NCBI GenBank assembly: GCA_025360565.1
Contig: JANYBY010000404.1
Coordinates: forward strand, 1-15,923
Source: Bacteroidota bacterium
GTDB lineage: Bacteria > Bacteroidota > Bacteroidia > B-17B0 > Aurantibacillaceae
Length of the DNA stretch: 15,923 bases
Reading direction: 5' to 3'
Position numbers and translations under genes: made by a program. Positions within the stretch are counted from its first letter, which is position 1, and the number at the start of each line of letters is the position of its first letter. The notes beneath the pieces were generated by a model. It was not told where the DNA came from. It ran no database searches and was given only the letters and a program-made list of their open reading frames with translations. Shown one piece after another: positions 1-7,920 of this stretch.

Positions 1-531
1 GCGGTTTTATTTTTTATCGGTCTTTCGCATATAATTTGCGCGCAGCATTTATCTTTAAAACAATTGCTGGTTTATCCGTATTATACTTCCGATCAGCTTG
101 CCGATTCGTTAAAGGCCGGCGGTTGGGAGATACAATCAGCCGATTTTAATAAGGATAGTAATTTTGTAAAAAAAACCTGGATAAAGACCCGAAAGAAAGA
201 AAATTTAAAGTACTACCTCATTTTTTATGAGTTTCAAAAAGATACATCGGAGAATTATATTGTTTATCAATTTTCGGAATGGCCTGTTTTTGATTCGTAT
301 AAAAACGGTTTAAAAGATGCGGGTTACAAGATCATGAGCCAAAAATCAAAAAAGAAATCAAAAAAAGAAAGCTCGGCTATTGAAGATGAACGCGAAGATA
401 TCTTTGCCATTAAAAAACAAGGTAAATTAACAAGAATAAAAGAATATTATAAGCTGGGCCTCAATTCTTTTTTAATGTTCTCTTACAAAGCCAATTCCGC
501 CATGGTAAAGTTTATGCTTGCTAAGTACTAA
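1..531 (+). CDS. Exported protein of unknown function (5' end cut off by window)
   Basis: The reading frame is open from base 1 and ends with TAA at 529-531, leaving 176 visible residues. The first visible residues are hydrophobic (AVLFFIGLSHIICA) and are followed by Gln-His, which looks like the end of a signal peptide cleaved at A-Q. The true start therefore lies just upstream of the window. An in-frame TTG at 64 falls inside the mature protein and is not a likely start. The mature part is about 160 residues, with many aromatic residues and a Lys/Ser-rich stretch near visible residues 113-124. I see no catalytic motif and recognise no family. It is probably periplasmic or secreted. The next gene starts 261 bp downstream past a repeat, so co-transcription with it is not evident. 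Confidence 0.75.
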   Translation, partial: AVLFFIGLSHIICAQHLSLKQLLVYPYYTSDQLADSLKAGGWEIQSADFNKDSNFVKKTWIKTRKKENLKYYLIFYEFQKDTSENYIVYQFSEWPVFDSYKNGLKDAGYKIMSQKSKKKSKKESSAIEDEREDIFAIKKQGKLTRIKEYYKLGLNSFLMFSYKANSAMVKFMLAKY

Positions 532-563
532 ACTGTGAGGTGTACTACAAATTCCCGGTTTCT

Positions 564-656
564 TTGCCACAGATTTCACTAATTTTCACAGATTGCAAAC
601 ACAAATAAAAAAAGTATCTGTGAATTAAGTCTGTGTGAATTTACGAAATCAGTGGC
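564..656. repeat. Imperfect inverted repeat, 'CCACAGATTT' type
   Basis: The left arm (564-594) begins TGCCACAGATTTCAC and ends TTTTCACAGATT. The right arm (615-656) runs from ATCTGTGAATTAAG to GAAATCAGTGGCA. The arms are complementary at both ends with several mismatches and a small length difference between them. Short 'CACAGAT' units recur within each arm. This resembles the dispersed non-coding inverted repeats common between genes in Bacteroidota. It occupies most of the gene-free stretch 532-792 and could form a hairpin in a transcript of the upstream gene. Confidence 0.6.
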
Positions 657-792
657 ATTTAACGGTTATGAACTTGGGGATATAAGCAAAGAATGAAATG
701 ACTAAAATTAGTCTAAAATGGGAGTATTGTTGTACACCCAAACTGTGTTTAGCGCTTTATGCTCTGCGTAAAATTTGGTATATTTACCTACG

Positions 793-2460
793 ATGCGTGT
801 TTTACTCACAACCCTTAATGCAAAATACATCCACGTAAACCTGGCAATAAGATTATTGTACGAATTAAACAAGGAGAGGGAAGGATTAGAGTGGAAAGAA
901 TTTACCATAAAAGAAGATAAGGATGGCATTGCGGAGCATTGCAAAAATTACGATGTTATCGCCTTTAGTTGTTATATCTGGAATATTACCCAAACGCTTG
1001 AGGTTGCAAAAAAAATAAAGTTGTTAAACCCCTCTGTAAAAATTTTATTAGGCGGCCCCGAAGTGAGTTACGAATGGCAAGAAGTAATTGCTTTGCCGCA
1101 AATTGATTTTATTATTACCGGCGAGGGCGAAATTCCCTTTGCTGAATTTTTACAGTTCTATCCAAATGTTGATCATATAAGTAATTTGGCAAGTAAGAAA
1201 CACGCTGAGGTTATTTACGCTCAAAAATCTCTCACGTTTGATGTGCAGAATTATAAAAATATTTTGCCTTATCGAAACGACGATCCTGCAAGTTTATACA
1301 ACCGGGTGTTATATATTGAAACCTCGCGGGGTTGCCCGTACAAATGCGAGTTTTGTTTGGCGAGCCTTGATAACAAAGTGCGTTATTTGCCCAACGAAAA
1401 CATTAAAGCCAATCTTTTATATTTGATGCAGCATGGGCGTGTAATTAAATTTTTGGATCGCACTTTTAATATTAAGCGTGATTTTACGATTGATATTTTT
1501 ACATTTATATTAGAGTATCATCAGCCTAAGAATGTTTTTCAATTTGAAATTACGGCGGATATTTTACACCCGGATATTATCAAATTCATTAACGAAAAAG
1601 TTCCAAAGGGTTTATTTCGTTTCGAGATCGGCATACAAACGGTAAACCAAAAAGCCAATTTAGAAGTAAGCCGAAAACAAAACTTCGAAAAAACAAAAAG
1701 CATTATTAAGTCACTTGAGCATAAAGTGGAAATGCACCTTGACCTTATCGTGGGTTTACCATTGGATTATTGGGAAGATATAAAATACAGTTTTGAAGAA
1801 GTGTTTAAACTCTTTGCCCCTGAATTGCAACTTGGCTTTTTAAAATTTTTAAAAGGCACTCCCATGCGCGATAAAGCTCACCATGGTTTTGTGTTCGACC
1901 CAAATCCTCCTTACCAATTAATAGAAAGCAAATATTTAAGTAAAGAGCAATTACAAAAAATTGTAGCGCTCGAACATTCGCTCGAAGTTTATTGGAATAA
2001 AAAAAGGGCGGTAAATACTTTAAAGTACGTTACCGCTAATTACAGTATTTTCGATTTTTTAATGGAGCTGGGAATTTATTTTTCAACGGTGCGTGATTTT
2101 CATAAGTATTCTTTAAAGGATATGTATGAGATCATGGAAAATTTCATTGATAAAAATTATTCCGGCGACAAAATACTCAAACAATTATTGGCAGTTGATT
2201 ATTACCTTCAGCACAAGGTTAAGCCGCAGAACCTGATCATAAACGATGTGGAGCGTACCAAGAAAATAAAATTAATTGAAGCATTAAAATTGAACCATCA
2301 TAAATTCCGTTTTATTATTTTACAATTGAGCTTCGATTTTAAAGTATTCGAAAAAGAAAGCAAAATTGTGAACAGCCCTCAAAACCTTATCATTCAATAC
2401 AACGGCATAAGCAAGGCCGAAATTATAGAGCCTGAAACCGCTTTTGTATTGGTAAATTAA
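793..2460 (+). CDS. B12-binding-type radical SAM protein (DUF4080-like C-terminus)
   Basis: This is a 555-residue predicted cytosolic iron-sulfur enzyme. Residues 1 to about 130 resemble the Rossmann-like B12-binding domain of this superfamily, with LLGGPEVS near residue 86 and GEGE at 110-113. The canonical DxHxxG cobalamin-ligand motif is not visible. The radical SAM core carries CxxxCxxC as C181, C185 and C188 in GCPYKCEFC, the ligands of the [4Fe-4S] cluster that cleaves S-adenosylmethionine. The remaining TIM-barrel-like region includes FEIGIQT and DLIVGLP. The last ~190 residues match what I recall as DUF4080. The substrate is unknown. I chose ATG 793 over an in-frame TTG at 775 because MRVLLTTLNAKYIH is the usual N-terminus of these proteins. 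The caspase-family gene follows after 13 bp, so the two may share a transcript. Confidence 0.88.
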   Translation: MRVLLTTLNAKYIHVNLAIRLLYELNKEREGLEWKEFTIKEDKDGIAEHCKNYDVIAFSCYIWNITQTLEVAKKIKLLNPSVKILLGGPEVSYEWQEVIALPQIDFIITGEGEIPFAEFLQFYPNVDHISNLASKKHAEVIYAQKSLTFDVQNYKNILPYRNDDPASLYNRVLYIETSRGCPYKCEFCLASLDNKVRYLPNENIKANLLYLMQHGRVIKFLDRTFNIKRDFTIDIFTFILEYHQPKNVFQFEITADILHPDIIKFINEKVPKGLFRFEIGIQTVNQKANLEVSRKQNFEKTKSIIKSLEHKVEMHLDLIVGLPLDYWEDIKYSFEEVFKLFAPELQLGFLKFLKGTPMRDKAHHGFVFDPNPPYQLIESKYLSKEQLQKIVALEHSLEVYWNKKRAVNTLKYVTANYSIFDFLMELGIYFSTVRDFHKYSLKDMYEIMENFIDKNYSGDKILKQLLAVDYYLQHKVKPQNLIINDVERTKKIKLIEALKLNHHKFRFIILQLSFDFKVFEKESKIVNSPQNLIIQYNGISKAEIIEPETAFVLVN

Positions 2461-2473
2461 TGCGCATGAAAAA

Positions 2474-5400
2474 ATGAAACGTTTTGTTTTTTTAATTCTT
2501 TTAATTATTTTTTTTAATGATTTTTTTGCACAGTTGAAAGATGTAAAGATCCTAATCCCCAAAGATATTCCGTATAACACCAATGATGTTACTAAATTTT
2601 TTCCGGACGAAAAGTATTTTGTTATTTTAGGAAACTCCCTTTCCATTTTTAATACAGAGACTGCTGAAATTATTGATGATTACGAATTAAATTTTGGAGC
2701 AAAAAATTTGTCGATCAGCAGAGATGGAAAATTTATTTTGGCAACTGTAAATAATGAGATCTTTATTTTTTCTTTTTTGGAGCAAAAATTGCAGCTCTTT
2801 TTAAAATTAACTACGAGTGAGCTTATCAAGGGATTCCCCAATAGCCAGTATTACGGCATGCTGCCCATCAATGGCTGCTTTTTTATTTCAAAACCCGATC
2901 AGATCTATGTTAGTATAGGTTCATATACCATGATTTATGATTTTCAAAAGAAAGCCATTGTTTCATCTCATGTACTTCCGATCACTGATTATATTATTCA
3001 TTCGGTTGAGTATGTAAAAGGCAGTCAGGTTATTTTGGCAAAAACATCGGGTACTGTTAACTCAATTATTAAACAATCGCTCAATGATCTTTCAAAATTT
3101 TCCGACAGCATAAGTAATCGTACTACTTCATATAAAATAAAGGTAAAAGATTCGTTGCTTTTCTGTTTTAATATTGATGTTACCTATGTGATGAATCTGG
3201 AAACAAAAAAAGTAGTTTACGAGGTGCGCGCACCCAAGTTTGATTATTCGGCTTACGGATATAATTACGATGATAAATATTACAAGGAACTGAATCAGCG
3301 CATTGCCATTACAAAACCCGATACCATTAATTTCAGGGCAGATGAAATGATTTACGATATGGATTATGTTTCTAATAAGGGAACCTTGTTATTTGCAACT
3401 GTAAAGGGATTAAAAGAAATTGATGTAAAAACAAAAAAACTTGTTAAGGAAAGCAAAGGCATCGCTTTAAATATTAAATTATCAGGTTCCGGAAATAGAA
3501 TGATCTGTAATGGGAATAACCCTTACAAAGCCTTGCGGGTGTATGATCCAAACGGAATGAAATTGATCTCGGAACGTGTGGCCATGGGAACCTCTATAAC
3601 AGGCGCGCAGGTGAGCCCCGGCAATAAATGGCTTTATACCAATGCCGGCGCCAGCGGCTTTGTTTGGAATCTGACCAATTTTACAAAGTATGCCGAGATA
3701 AAAGATATTTCAAACAGTGATTCTTCTTTTGTTTTTAATTCTTATTTTTTGAATGATTCAGAAATGGTAGTTAACTCGGGCACGGATGTTAAAAAAATGA
3801 ATCTTTCCATTTATGATCTCAAACGAAAAAAATTTAAACGTATTATTAAAAAAGGACTTTACACCGTTGCTTGCGGATTTATGAATAACGAATTTTATTA
3901 TTGCGATTACCAACATTTGTACATTGTTGATTTGAAAACCATGAAGGAAGAAAAATACGAAGGTCAGTATTCTTTGGCCGGAACATCCATGTATCATGTA
4001 GTTGAATTTACCGATAAGCTGGTTTTTGTACCCGAGGCAACCAAATATAAGATCATTAACCGAAAAACAAAACAAGCTGAGTACGAGAGCCAATCCTGGG
4101 CGGCAAGCACAAGGGTGATTATCAGTCCCGACAATAAATTTGTTTTTACATCGAGTAACATAAAAAAGAAAAAAAATTACAGCGGAGTAGAAGTAGAGAT
4201 TCCCACAAACGCCATCGTTAAAATTGATATGGAGAAAAAGCAAATTGTAAAAGATTATGCCGAAACCTATATGCCATATGATTTTAAATTAAAGAACAAG
4301 GGCAAAACCATTGGCATTTGGTATTTAAAAATTAACACGGCTGTAGAAAATGATCCGAACGATAAAGAGAGTTTATACACCGAGTATAATGTAGAAACAG
4401 GCGCGGAGACCTATTCCAAAACACTGATAAAAACACCGGATGTGATCACCTACCATTTTACAAGCGATACGGGAAAATATTTTGCGTTGGTAAATCATTT
4501 GGGCAATTTTTTTAAAGTATATAATAGCCGAGGTGAAACGCTGATGGATCTAAGTGATCTGAATATTTCTATTCCCAATTGTTTTTTTATTGAGAATACA
4601 GATTTGTTGGTGGTTATAAGCACTTTAAATTCGGTCGCCACGTTTGTAGATCTTAAAAATAAACGGGTAATGGGGCAATTGGCAAATGCCTCGGGCGATA
4701 ATTATTTTTTGATCACTAAGGATCTGAATTATCTGGGCTCGAAAGAATTTGTAAAGAATATTAGATTTAAGTATAAATCGGAAATGTTCAGCTTTGACCA
4801 ATTTGATGCGTATTTAAATCAGCCGCACACCGTGCTCAGGGCTTTTAATTGCAGCGATAGTACGCTTATTCAGGCCTATGAAAAAGCGTATAACAAACGC
4901 ATGAAGGTGATGGGATTAAAAATTGGAAGTAAATTAAATTTTTCGGTTATTCCAACTATTCAAAATGTGGTGATAAAGGAGGGAAAAGATGGCAGGGTTA
5001 ATTTTTCGTTGAGTGCAAACAAGGGGCAAAACAAATTAGCTAAGCTCGAAGTAATAAATAACGGAACGCAAATTTATTCGGAAGAAATAAAAGCCGAACA
5101 ATCTGAGAGATTTGAAACCAATTTATCTTTTGAAACTTCTTCGGGCATTAACCGTTTTGAATTTACCATAAAAGATGTATCGGGCTTCGAAAGCCCTCAC
5201 ATTACACGTTTTTACAACAATACCAATATGGTTAAACCAGATCTGTACTTGGTGGTTGTTGCCAGCGAAAAATTTAAAAATACAAACTTCGATCTATCGT
5301 ATGCTTTAAAAGATGCGAGTGATGTGGCCAACACCATGGCAAATTCGGGGGCGTTTAAGAGTGTGCATACTAAAAAATTGTACAACCAATCTTTTGCTGA

Positions 5401-6034
5401 GGATACGGTAAAAAATTTAAAAAACTTTTTTTCCGCAGCCGGGGTCAATGATCTAGTAATGGTATTTTATGCGGGGCATGGTTATTTAGATACGGATATG
5501 AGTTATTATTTTCCGACATACTTTACAGATTTTTCGGATCCTAAAATAAATTCGGTGGCATACAATTCTTTCGAAAAATTATTTAAAGAAATGAAACCGA
5601 TCCGCAAACTGATGTTCATTGATGCTTGCTTTAGTGGAGAAGTGGATACTGAAGAAATAAAAACGGATGGTAAGAAAAAGGGCGGGAAGGACAGTACAAG
5701 GGCAGGTTCATTAACACTCTTTACACAAAGTACCGCCTTAGAAATGTCGAAGGCTATTTTTTCTGATCTGCGGCAAAACTCGGGTGCAACGGTTATTTCT
5801 TCGGCAGGGGGAACGGAAGCTGCTTACGAAGATGAAAAATGGAACAACGGTTTGTTTACCTATTGTTTAATTAACGGGTTAAAGAATTTAAAAGCGGATA
5901 GTAATAACGATAAAAAAATAACACTAAGCGAATTGCAAAAATATGTTGCTGAAGAAGTAAACAGATTATCGGACGGAAAACAAACGCCCACTTTTAGGGT
6001 GGAGAATACTGTGTTGGATTATGAATTGTGGTGA
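2474..6034 (+). CDS. Exported caspase-family (peptidase C14) protein with beta-propeller-like N-terminal region
   Basis: The 1186-residue protein starts with a signal peptide (about 1-19, ending FFA-Q), so it is exported. Residues ~20-800 are rich in short beta-strands with propeller-like signatures such as SPGNKWLYTNAGASGFVWNL near 390-400. Residues ~825-920 look like a beta-sandwich linker. The C14 domain covers ~922-1186. It has the entry motif LYLVVVASEKF and the LSYALKDASDVA helix. The catalytic His1002 lies in FYAGHG and the catalytic Cys1052 in IDACFSG. It also has the later ATVISSAGG and NGLFTYCLINGL motifs. The dyad is complete, so it is probably an active cysteine peptidase, perhaps with Arg/Lys preference as in bacterial orthocaspases (inference). 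A Lys/Gly-rich loop just after Cys1052 could be a processing site. Residues 1142-1153 form an EF-hand-like loop. It lies 13 bp after the radical SAM gene. Confidence 0.88.
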   Translation: MKRFVFLILLIIFFNDFFAQLKDVKILIPKDIPYNTNDVTKFFPDEKYFVILGNSLSIFNTETAEIIDDYELNFGAKNLSISRDGKFILATVNNEIFIFSFLEQKLQLFLKLTTSELIKGFPNSQYYGMLPINGCFFISKPDQIYVSIGSYTMIYDFQKKAIVSSHVLPITDYIIHSVEYVKGSQVILAKTSGTVNSIIKQSLNDLSKFSDSISNRTTSYKIKVKDSLLFCFNIDVTYVMNLETKKVVYEVRAPKFDYSAYGYNYDDKYYKELNQRIAITKPDTINFRADEMIYDMDYVSNKGTLLFATVKGLKEIDVKTKKLVKESKGIALNIKLSGSGNRMICNGNNPYKALRVYDPNGMKLISERVAMGTSITGAQVSPGNKWLYTNAGASGFVWNLTNFTKYAEIKDISNSDSSFVFNSYFLNDSEMVVNSGTDVKKMNLSIYDLKRKKFKRIIKKGLYTVACGFMNNEFYYCDYQHLYIVDLKTMKEEKYEGQYSLAGTSMYHVVEFTDKLVFVPEATKYKIINRKTKQAEYESQSWAASTRVIISPDNKFVFTSSNIKKKKNYSGVEVEIPTNAIVKIDMEKKQIVKDYAETYMPYDFKLKNKGKTIGIWYLKINTAVENDPNDKESLYTEYNVETGAETYSKTLIKTPDVITYHFTSDTGKYFALVNHLGNFFKVYNSRGETLMDLSDLNISIPNCFFIENTDLLVVISTLNSVATFVDLKNKRVMGQLANASGDNYFLITKDLNYLGSKEFVKNIRFKYKSEMFSFDQFDAYLNQPHTVLRAFNCSDSTLIQAYEKAYNKRMKVMGLKIGSKLNFSVIPTIQNVVIKEGKDGRVNFSLSANKGQNKLAKLEVINNGTQIYSEEIKAEQSERFETNLSFETSSGINRFEFTIKDVSGFESPHITRFYNNTNMVKPDLYLVVVASEKFKNTNFDLSYALKDASDVANTMANSGAFKSVHTKKLYNQSFAEDTVKNLKNFFSAAGVNDLVMVFYAGHGYLDTDMSYYFPTYFTDFSDPKINSVAYNSFEKLFKEMKPIRKLMFIDACFSGEVDTEEIKTDGKKKGGKDSTRAGSLTLFTQSTALEMSKAIFSDLRQNSGATVISSAGGTEAAYEDEKWNNGLFTYCLINGLKNLKADSNNDKKITLSELQKYVAEEVNRLSDGKQTPTFRVENTVLDYELW

Positions 6035-6478
6035 TTAATTTCGCTTTTTGTTCCAATACTCTTTAATTTTTTCAAGATCTTTTGGTTCAATATATATTTT
6101 ACCTGCTGCTTCAACTTCACTTATGATCAAGCCTTCGCCTTTTTCTTCGCCCAAATAATATTTTAATACATCGCCATCTGCCATTGAAACTTTTTTTGGT
6201 CCCGCAAATGAAACATGTTTAAAATAAATATGGCAAAGGGTCCAATGTGCCATAATGGTTTTTTCAGGGTCCTCTAATGCCGCGATGAGCTTATTGGCAG
6301 ACACTTTTCCGATCTTTACTAATTTATCGGCAGCCTTGCTTTTTGCTGAAAAACTGCCCTTATTCTGATGATCGATCTTAAATTGGTTGTTATTCAGATT
6401 TTTAATATTCGCGTCAATTTTACCGGATTGGGCAAAACTGTTAAAGCAAAAGAATAATATTAAAAGCAGCAATCTCAT
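6035..6478 (-). CDS. Small exported protein with a HEAT-like segment
   Basis: The 147-residue protein has a clear signal peptide (MRLLLLILFFCFNSFA, cleavage before Gln17). Residues about 45-87 read as two amphipathic helices around an 'IGKVSANKLIAALEDPEKT' core, similar to a single HEAT repeat. The C-terminal half is acidic/Lys-rich with no catalytic motif visible. It is probably periplasmic. It begins 16 bp after the SPFH gene on the same strand and is likely co-transcribed with it, suggesting a partner or accessory role (inference). Its TAA stop abuts the TGA of the convergent caspase gene with no base between, so there is no dedicated terminator there. The exact function is unknown. Confidence 0.72.
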   Translation of the reverse strand: MRLLLLILFFCFNSFAQSGKIDANIKNLNNNQFKIDHQNKGSFSAKSKAADKLVKIGKVSANKLIAALEDPEKTIMAHWTLCHIYFKHVSFAGPKKVSMADGDVLKYYLGEEKGEGLIISEVEAAGKIYIEPKDLEKIKEYWNKKRN

Positions 6479-6494
6479 TAATAAAAACTTAATT

Positions 6495-7340
6495 TTATTT
6501 TTTGGTACCTGTATTTGGTGTTGAGGCAGGAACTATATTATTGGCCGGCGTATCAGCGTTTGTGAAAATATTCGGAGACGCTTTCCCATCGGTAATAATA
6601 ATTTTTGAATTAGGAGAGTTACCGAGGCTTCTTAGCATTTCAATATGGTTGTATTGTAAAAGTTTTTCGCTTAAAGAAGAATTAATTATATCCTGCGCGT
6701 TTTTAATACCGTTTGCTTCTATTATCCTTCGTTCTGCTTCTTTCTTTTGTTGTTCAATTACAAATTCCATTTTTAACACAGCTTGCTCGGCGTTTACTTT
6801 TTCCTGGATGGCTTGTACCATTTGGGCCGGAAGTATAATGTCTTTTAGTAGAACGGCATCAATTACAAAACCGTATTTTGAAATATGTTCGCTGAGTTCT
6901 GAAGCAATTGCTTTTTCAACTTTATCCCTTTCGGTGGCATACAATTCTTTGGCGTAATACTTCGCGCTTATTTCGCGGGCAGTGGCTCTGAAATTACTCA
7001 GCACCATTACCTCTTCATAATTTGTGCCAAATTTTTGATATACATCGTTGGCCGCTTCGGGCTTAACATGATAAAGCAAACTAATTTCAGTATTAACACT
7101 TAGGCCTTCTTTTGTTGGAAGAGGAAGGGTATTAAAACTCTCCACGATCCTCACGTTTATTTTTATGACCTTACTCACAAACGGATTATAAAATTTTACT
7201 CCCGACATAAATGGTTTACCTCTAATAACACCTAAGGTTTGTTTTATCCCTATTTCGCCCGGCCTTACAATGGCGCATTGCTGAAATAAAAAAGCCGCTG
7301 TTGCTAAACACGCGGCTTTCAATATTGCTCCCTTTTTCAT
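6495..7340 (-). CDS. SPFH/prohibitin-family membrane protein
   Basis: The protein has 281 residues. An N-terminal hydrophobic segment (about 5-21) ends in FQQC22. This could be a lipoprotein signal, but Gln at -1 and -2 is a poor lipobox, so an uncleaved membrane anchor is equally possible. It is followed by the VRPGEIGIKQTLG opening typical of prohibitin-like proteins, then the Band 7 domain (about residues 25-185) with RIVESFNTLPLPTKEGLSV and a 'YGFVIDAVLLKDIILP' segment. A Glu/Gln/Lys/Ala-rich helical stretch (about 180-225) resembles the family's coiled coil. The tail is Pro/Thr/Asn-rich. Such proteins form ring- or cage-like oligomers that organise membrane microdomains or restrain proteases; which applies here is unknown. 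The small HEAT-like gene follows 16 bp downstream. Confidence 0.88.
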   Translation of the reverse strand: MKKGAILKAACLATAAFLFQQCAIVRPGEIGIKQTLGVIRGKPFMSGVKFYNPFVSKVIKINVRIVESFNTLPLPTKEGLSVNTEISLLYHVKPEAANDVYQKFGTNYEEVMVLSNFRATAREISAKYYAKELYATERDKVEKAIASELSEHISKYGFVIDAVLLKDIILPAQMVQAIQEKVNAEQAVLKMEFVIEQQKKEAERRIIEANGIKNAQDIINSSLSEKLLQYNHIEMLRSLGNSPNSKIIITDGKASPNIFTNADTPANNIVPASTPNTGTKK

Positions 7341-7365
7341 AAGTTCTAATTTTTAATTTTCTTGG

Positions 7366-7414
7366 TATGGCACCGATAGCTACCGGCATTGCCATATATT
7401 GCTTATACCAAAGG
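7366..7414. repeat. Short inverted repeat with TTGGTAT / ATACCAA ends
   Basis: About 50 bp are bounded by TTGGTAT on the left and ATACCAA on the right. Inside are a GATAGCTAC core flanked by CC and CGG, plus an internal pair GGTATGGCA / TGCCATA. It lies just upstream of the SPFH gene. TTTGGTAT near GTAGCTATC also occurs at 8075-8099, so the two places may hold relatives of one repeat family. Confidence 0.4.
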
Positions 7415-7459
7415 TCACAAAAAACATGCCCCAGTAAGCGGTGTTCACATTTTTTGTGA
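7415..7459. repeat. 10-bp perfect inverted repeat (possible hairpin)
   Basis: TCACAAAAAA at 7415-7424 is exactly complementary to TTTTTTGTGA at 7450-7459, with 25 bases between. It lies downstream of the SRPBCC stop codon on the minus strand. A transcript of that gene would carry the hairpin, but the stem is A/T-rich and lacks a GC-rich base and following T-run on that strand, so it is not a textbook terminator. It may be part of a dispersed repeat together with 7366-7414. Confidence 0.5.
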
Positions 7460-7478
7460 GAAGAGCGAGGGTGAGAAC

Positions 7479-7880
7479 CTAAAGAGCGTTCATATTCTTA
7501 AACAGGTCAGCGTGCTGTTTACTGAAGATCTTTTCCAATATGGCTTTAACGGGCAAAGGAGATCTGAAATCGATGGTTTCAGTGACAGAGGTTTTGCCGT
7601 TCTCATTTTTTAAAACAAAATGCATTTGCACATGTGTCATTTTTTTAACCACGGCGTTAATTATCACTTCATTTTTTTGTTTATCGGCCGCCACCTTTAC
7701 AGGATAGGTAAAAGAAATAGGAATGAATAACACTTTCAATGTTTCAAATACCAGATAATTATCGGCGCCTTTATTCTCTATCTTGTATATGATAGGATGA
7801 ATGCTGACAAATTTTTGCATATCGGTCAAGTGGTCGTAAACAAGATCGATGGGTTTATCTACTGTGAAATTAAGGATCAT
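7479..7880 (-). CDS. SRPBCC-fold (START/Bet v1-like) protein
   Basis: The protein has 133 residues, a normal length for a single small SRPBCC domain. The opening MILNFTVDKPIDLVYDHLTD has the beta-strand then helix with 'VYDHLTDMQKFVSIHP' that starts this fold. It is followed by alternating strands (YLVFETLKVL, SFTYPVKVAA, NEVIINAVV), a TSVTETIDFRSPLP strand and a long C-terminal helix ending FKNMNAL. There is no signal peptide, so it is cytosolic. Members bind small hydrophobic ligands in a central cavity or act as cyclases/aromatases; nothing here points to a ligand. It appears to be a single-gene unit, flanked on both sides by repeat-rich non-coding DNA, and may use a promoter supplied by the adjacent repeat (see 7930-7937). 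Confidence 0.8.
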   Translation of the reverse strand: MILNFTVDKPIDLVYDHLTDMQKFVSIHPIIYKIENKGADNYLVFETLKVLFIPISFTYPVKVAADKQKNEVIINAVVKKMTHVQMHFVLKNENGKTSVTETIDFRSPLPVKAILEKIFSKQHADLFKNMNAL

Positions 7881-7920
7881 GGATTTAAATTATAATACTA
7901 ATATACAATTTTATGATTTA

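Noticed and set aside
700..713. Small palindrome GACTAAAATTAGTC
   Set aside because: Six-base arms in AT-rich DNA are expected by chance; no associated promoter or regulator.
769..786. Possible promoter boxes (AAAATTTG, TATATTTA) before the radical SAM gene
   Set aside because: Each departs from TAnnTTTG by one base, none has a convincing TTG partner upstream, and the second would leave almost no leader.
775..792. TTG start that extends the radical SAM protein by six residues
   Set aside because: The family N-terminus begins at the ATG at 793; the extra residues MVYLPT have no homology I recognise.
7389..7613. Plus-strand frame across the hairpin and the SRPBCC 3' end
   Set aside because: Half of it is antisense to the SRPBCC gene and the rest is repeat; no protein signature.
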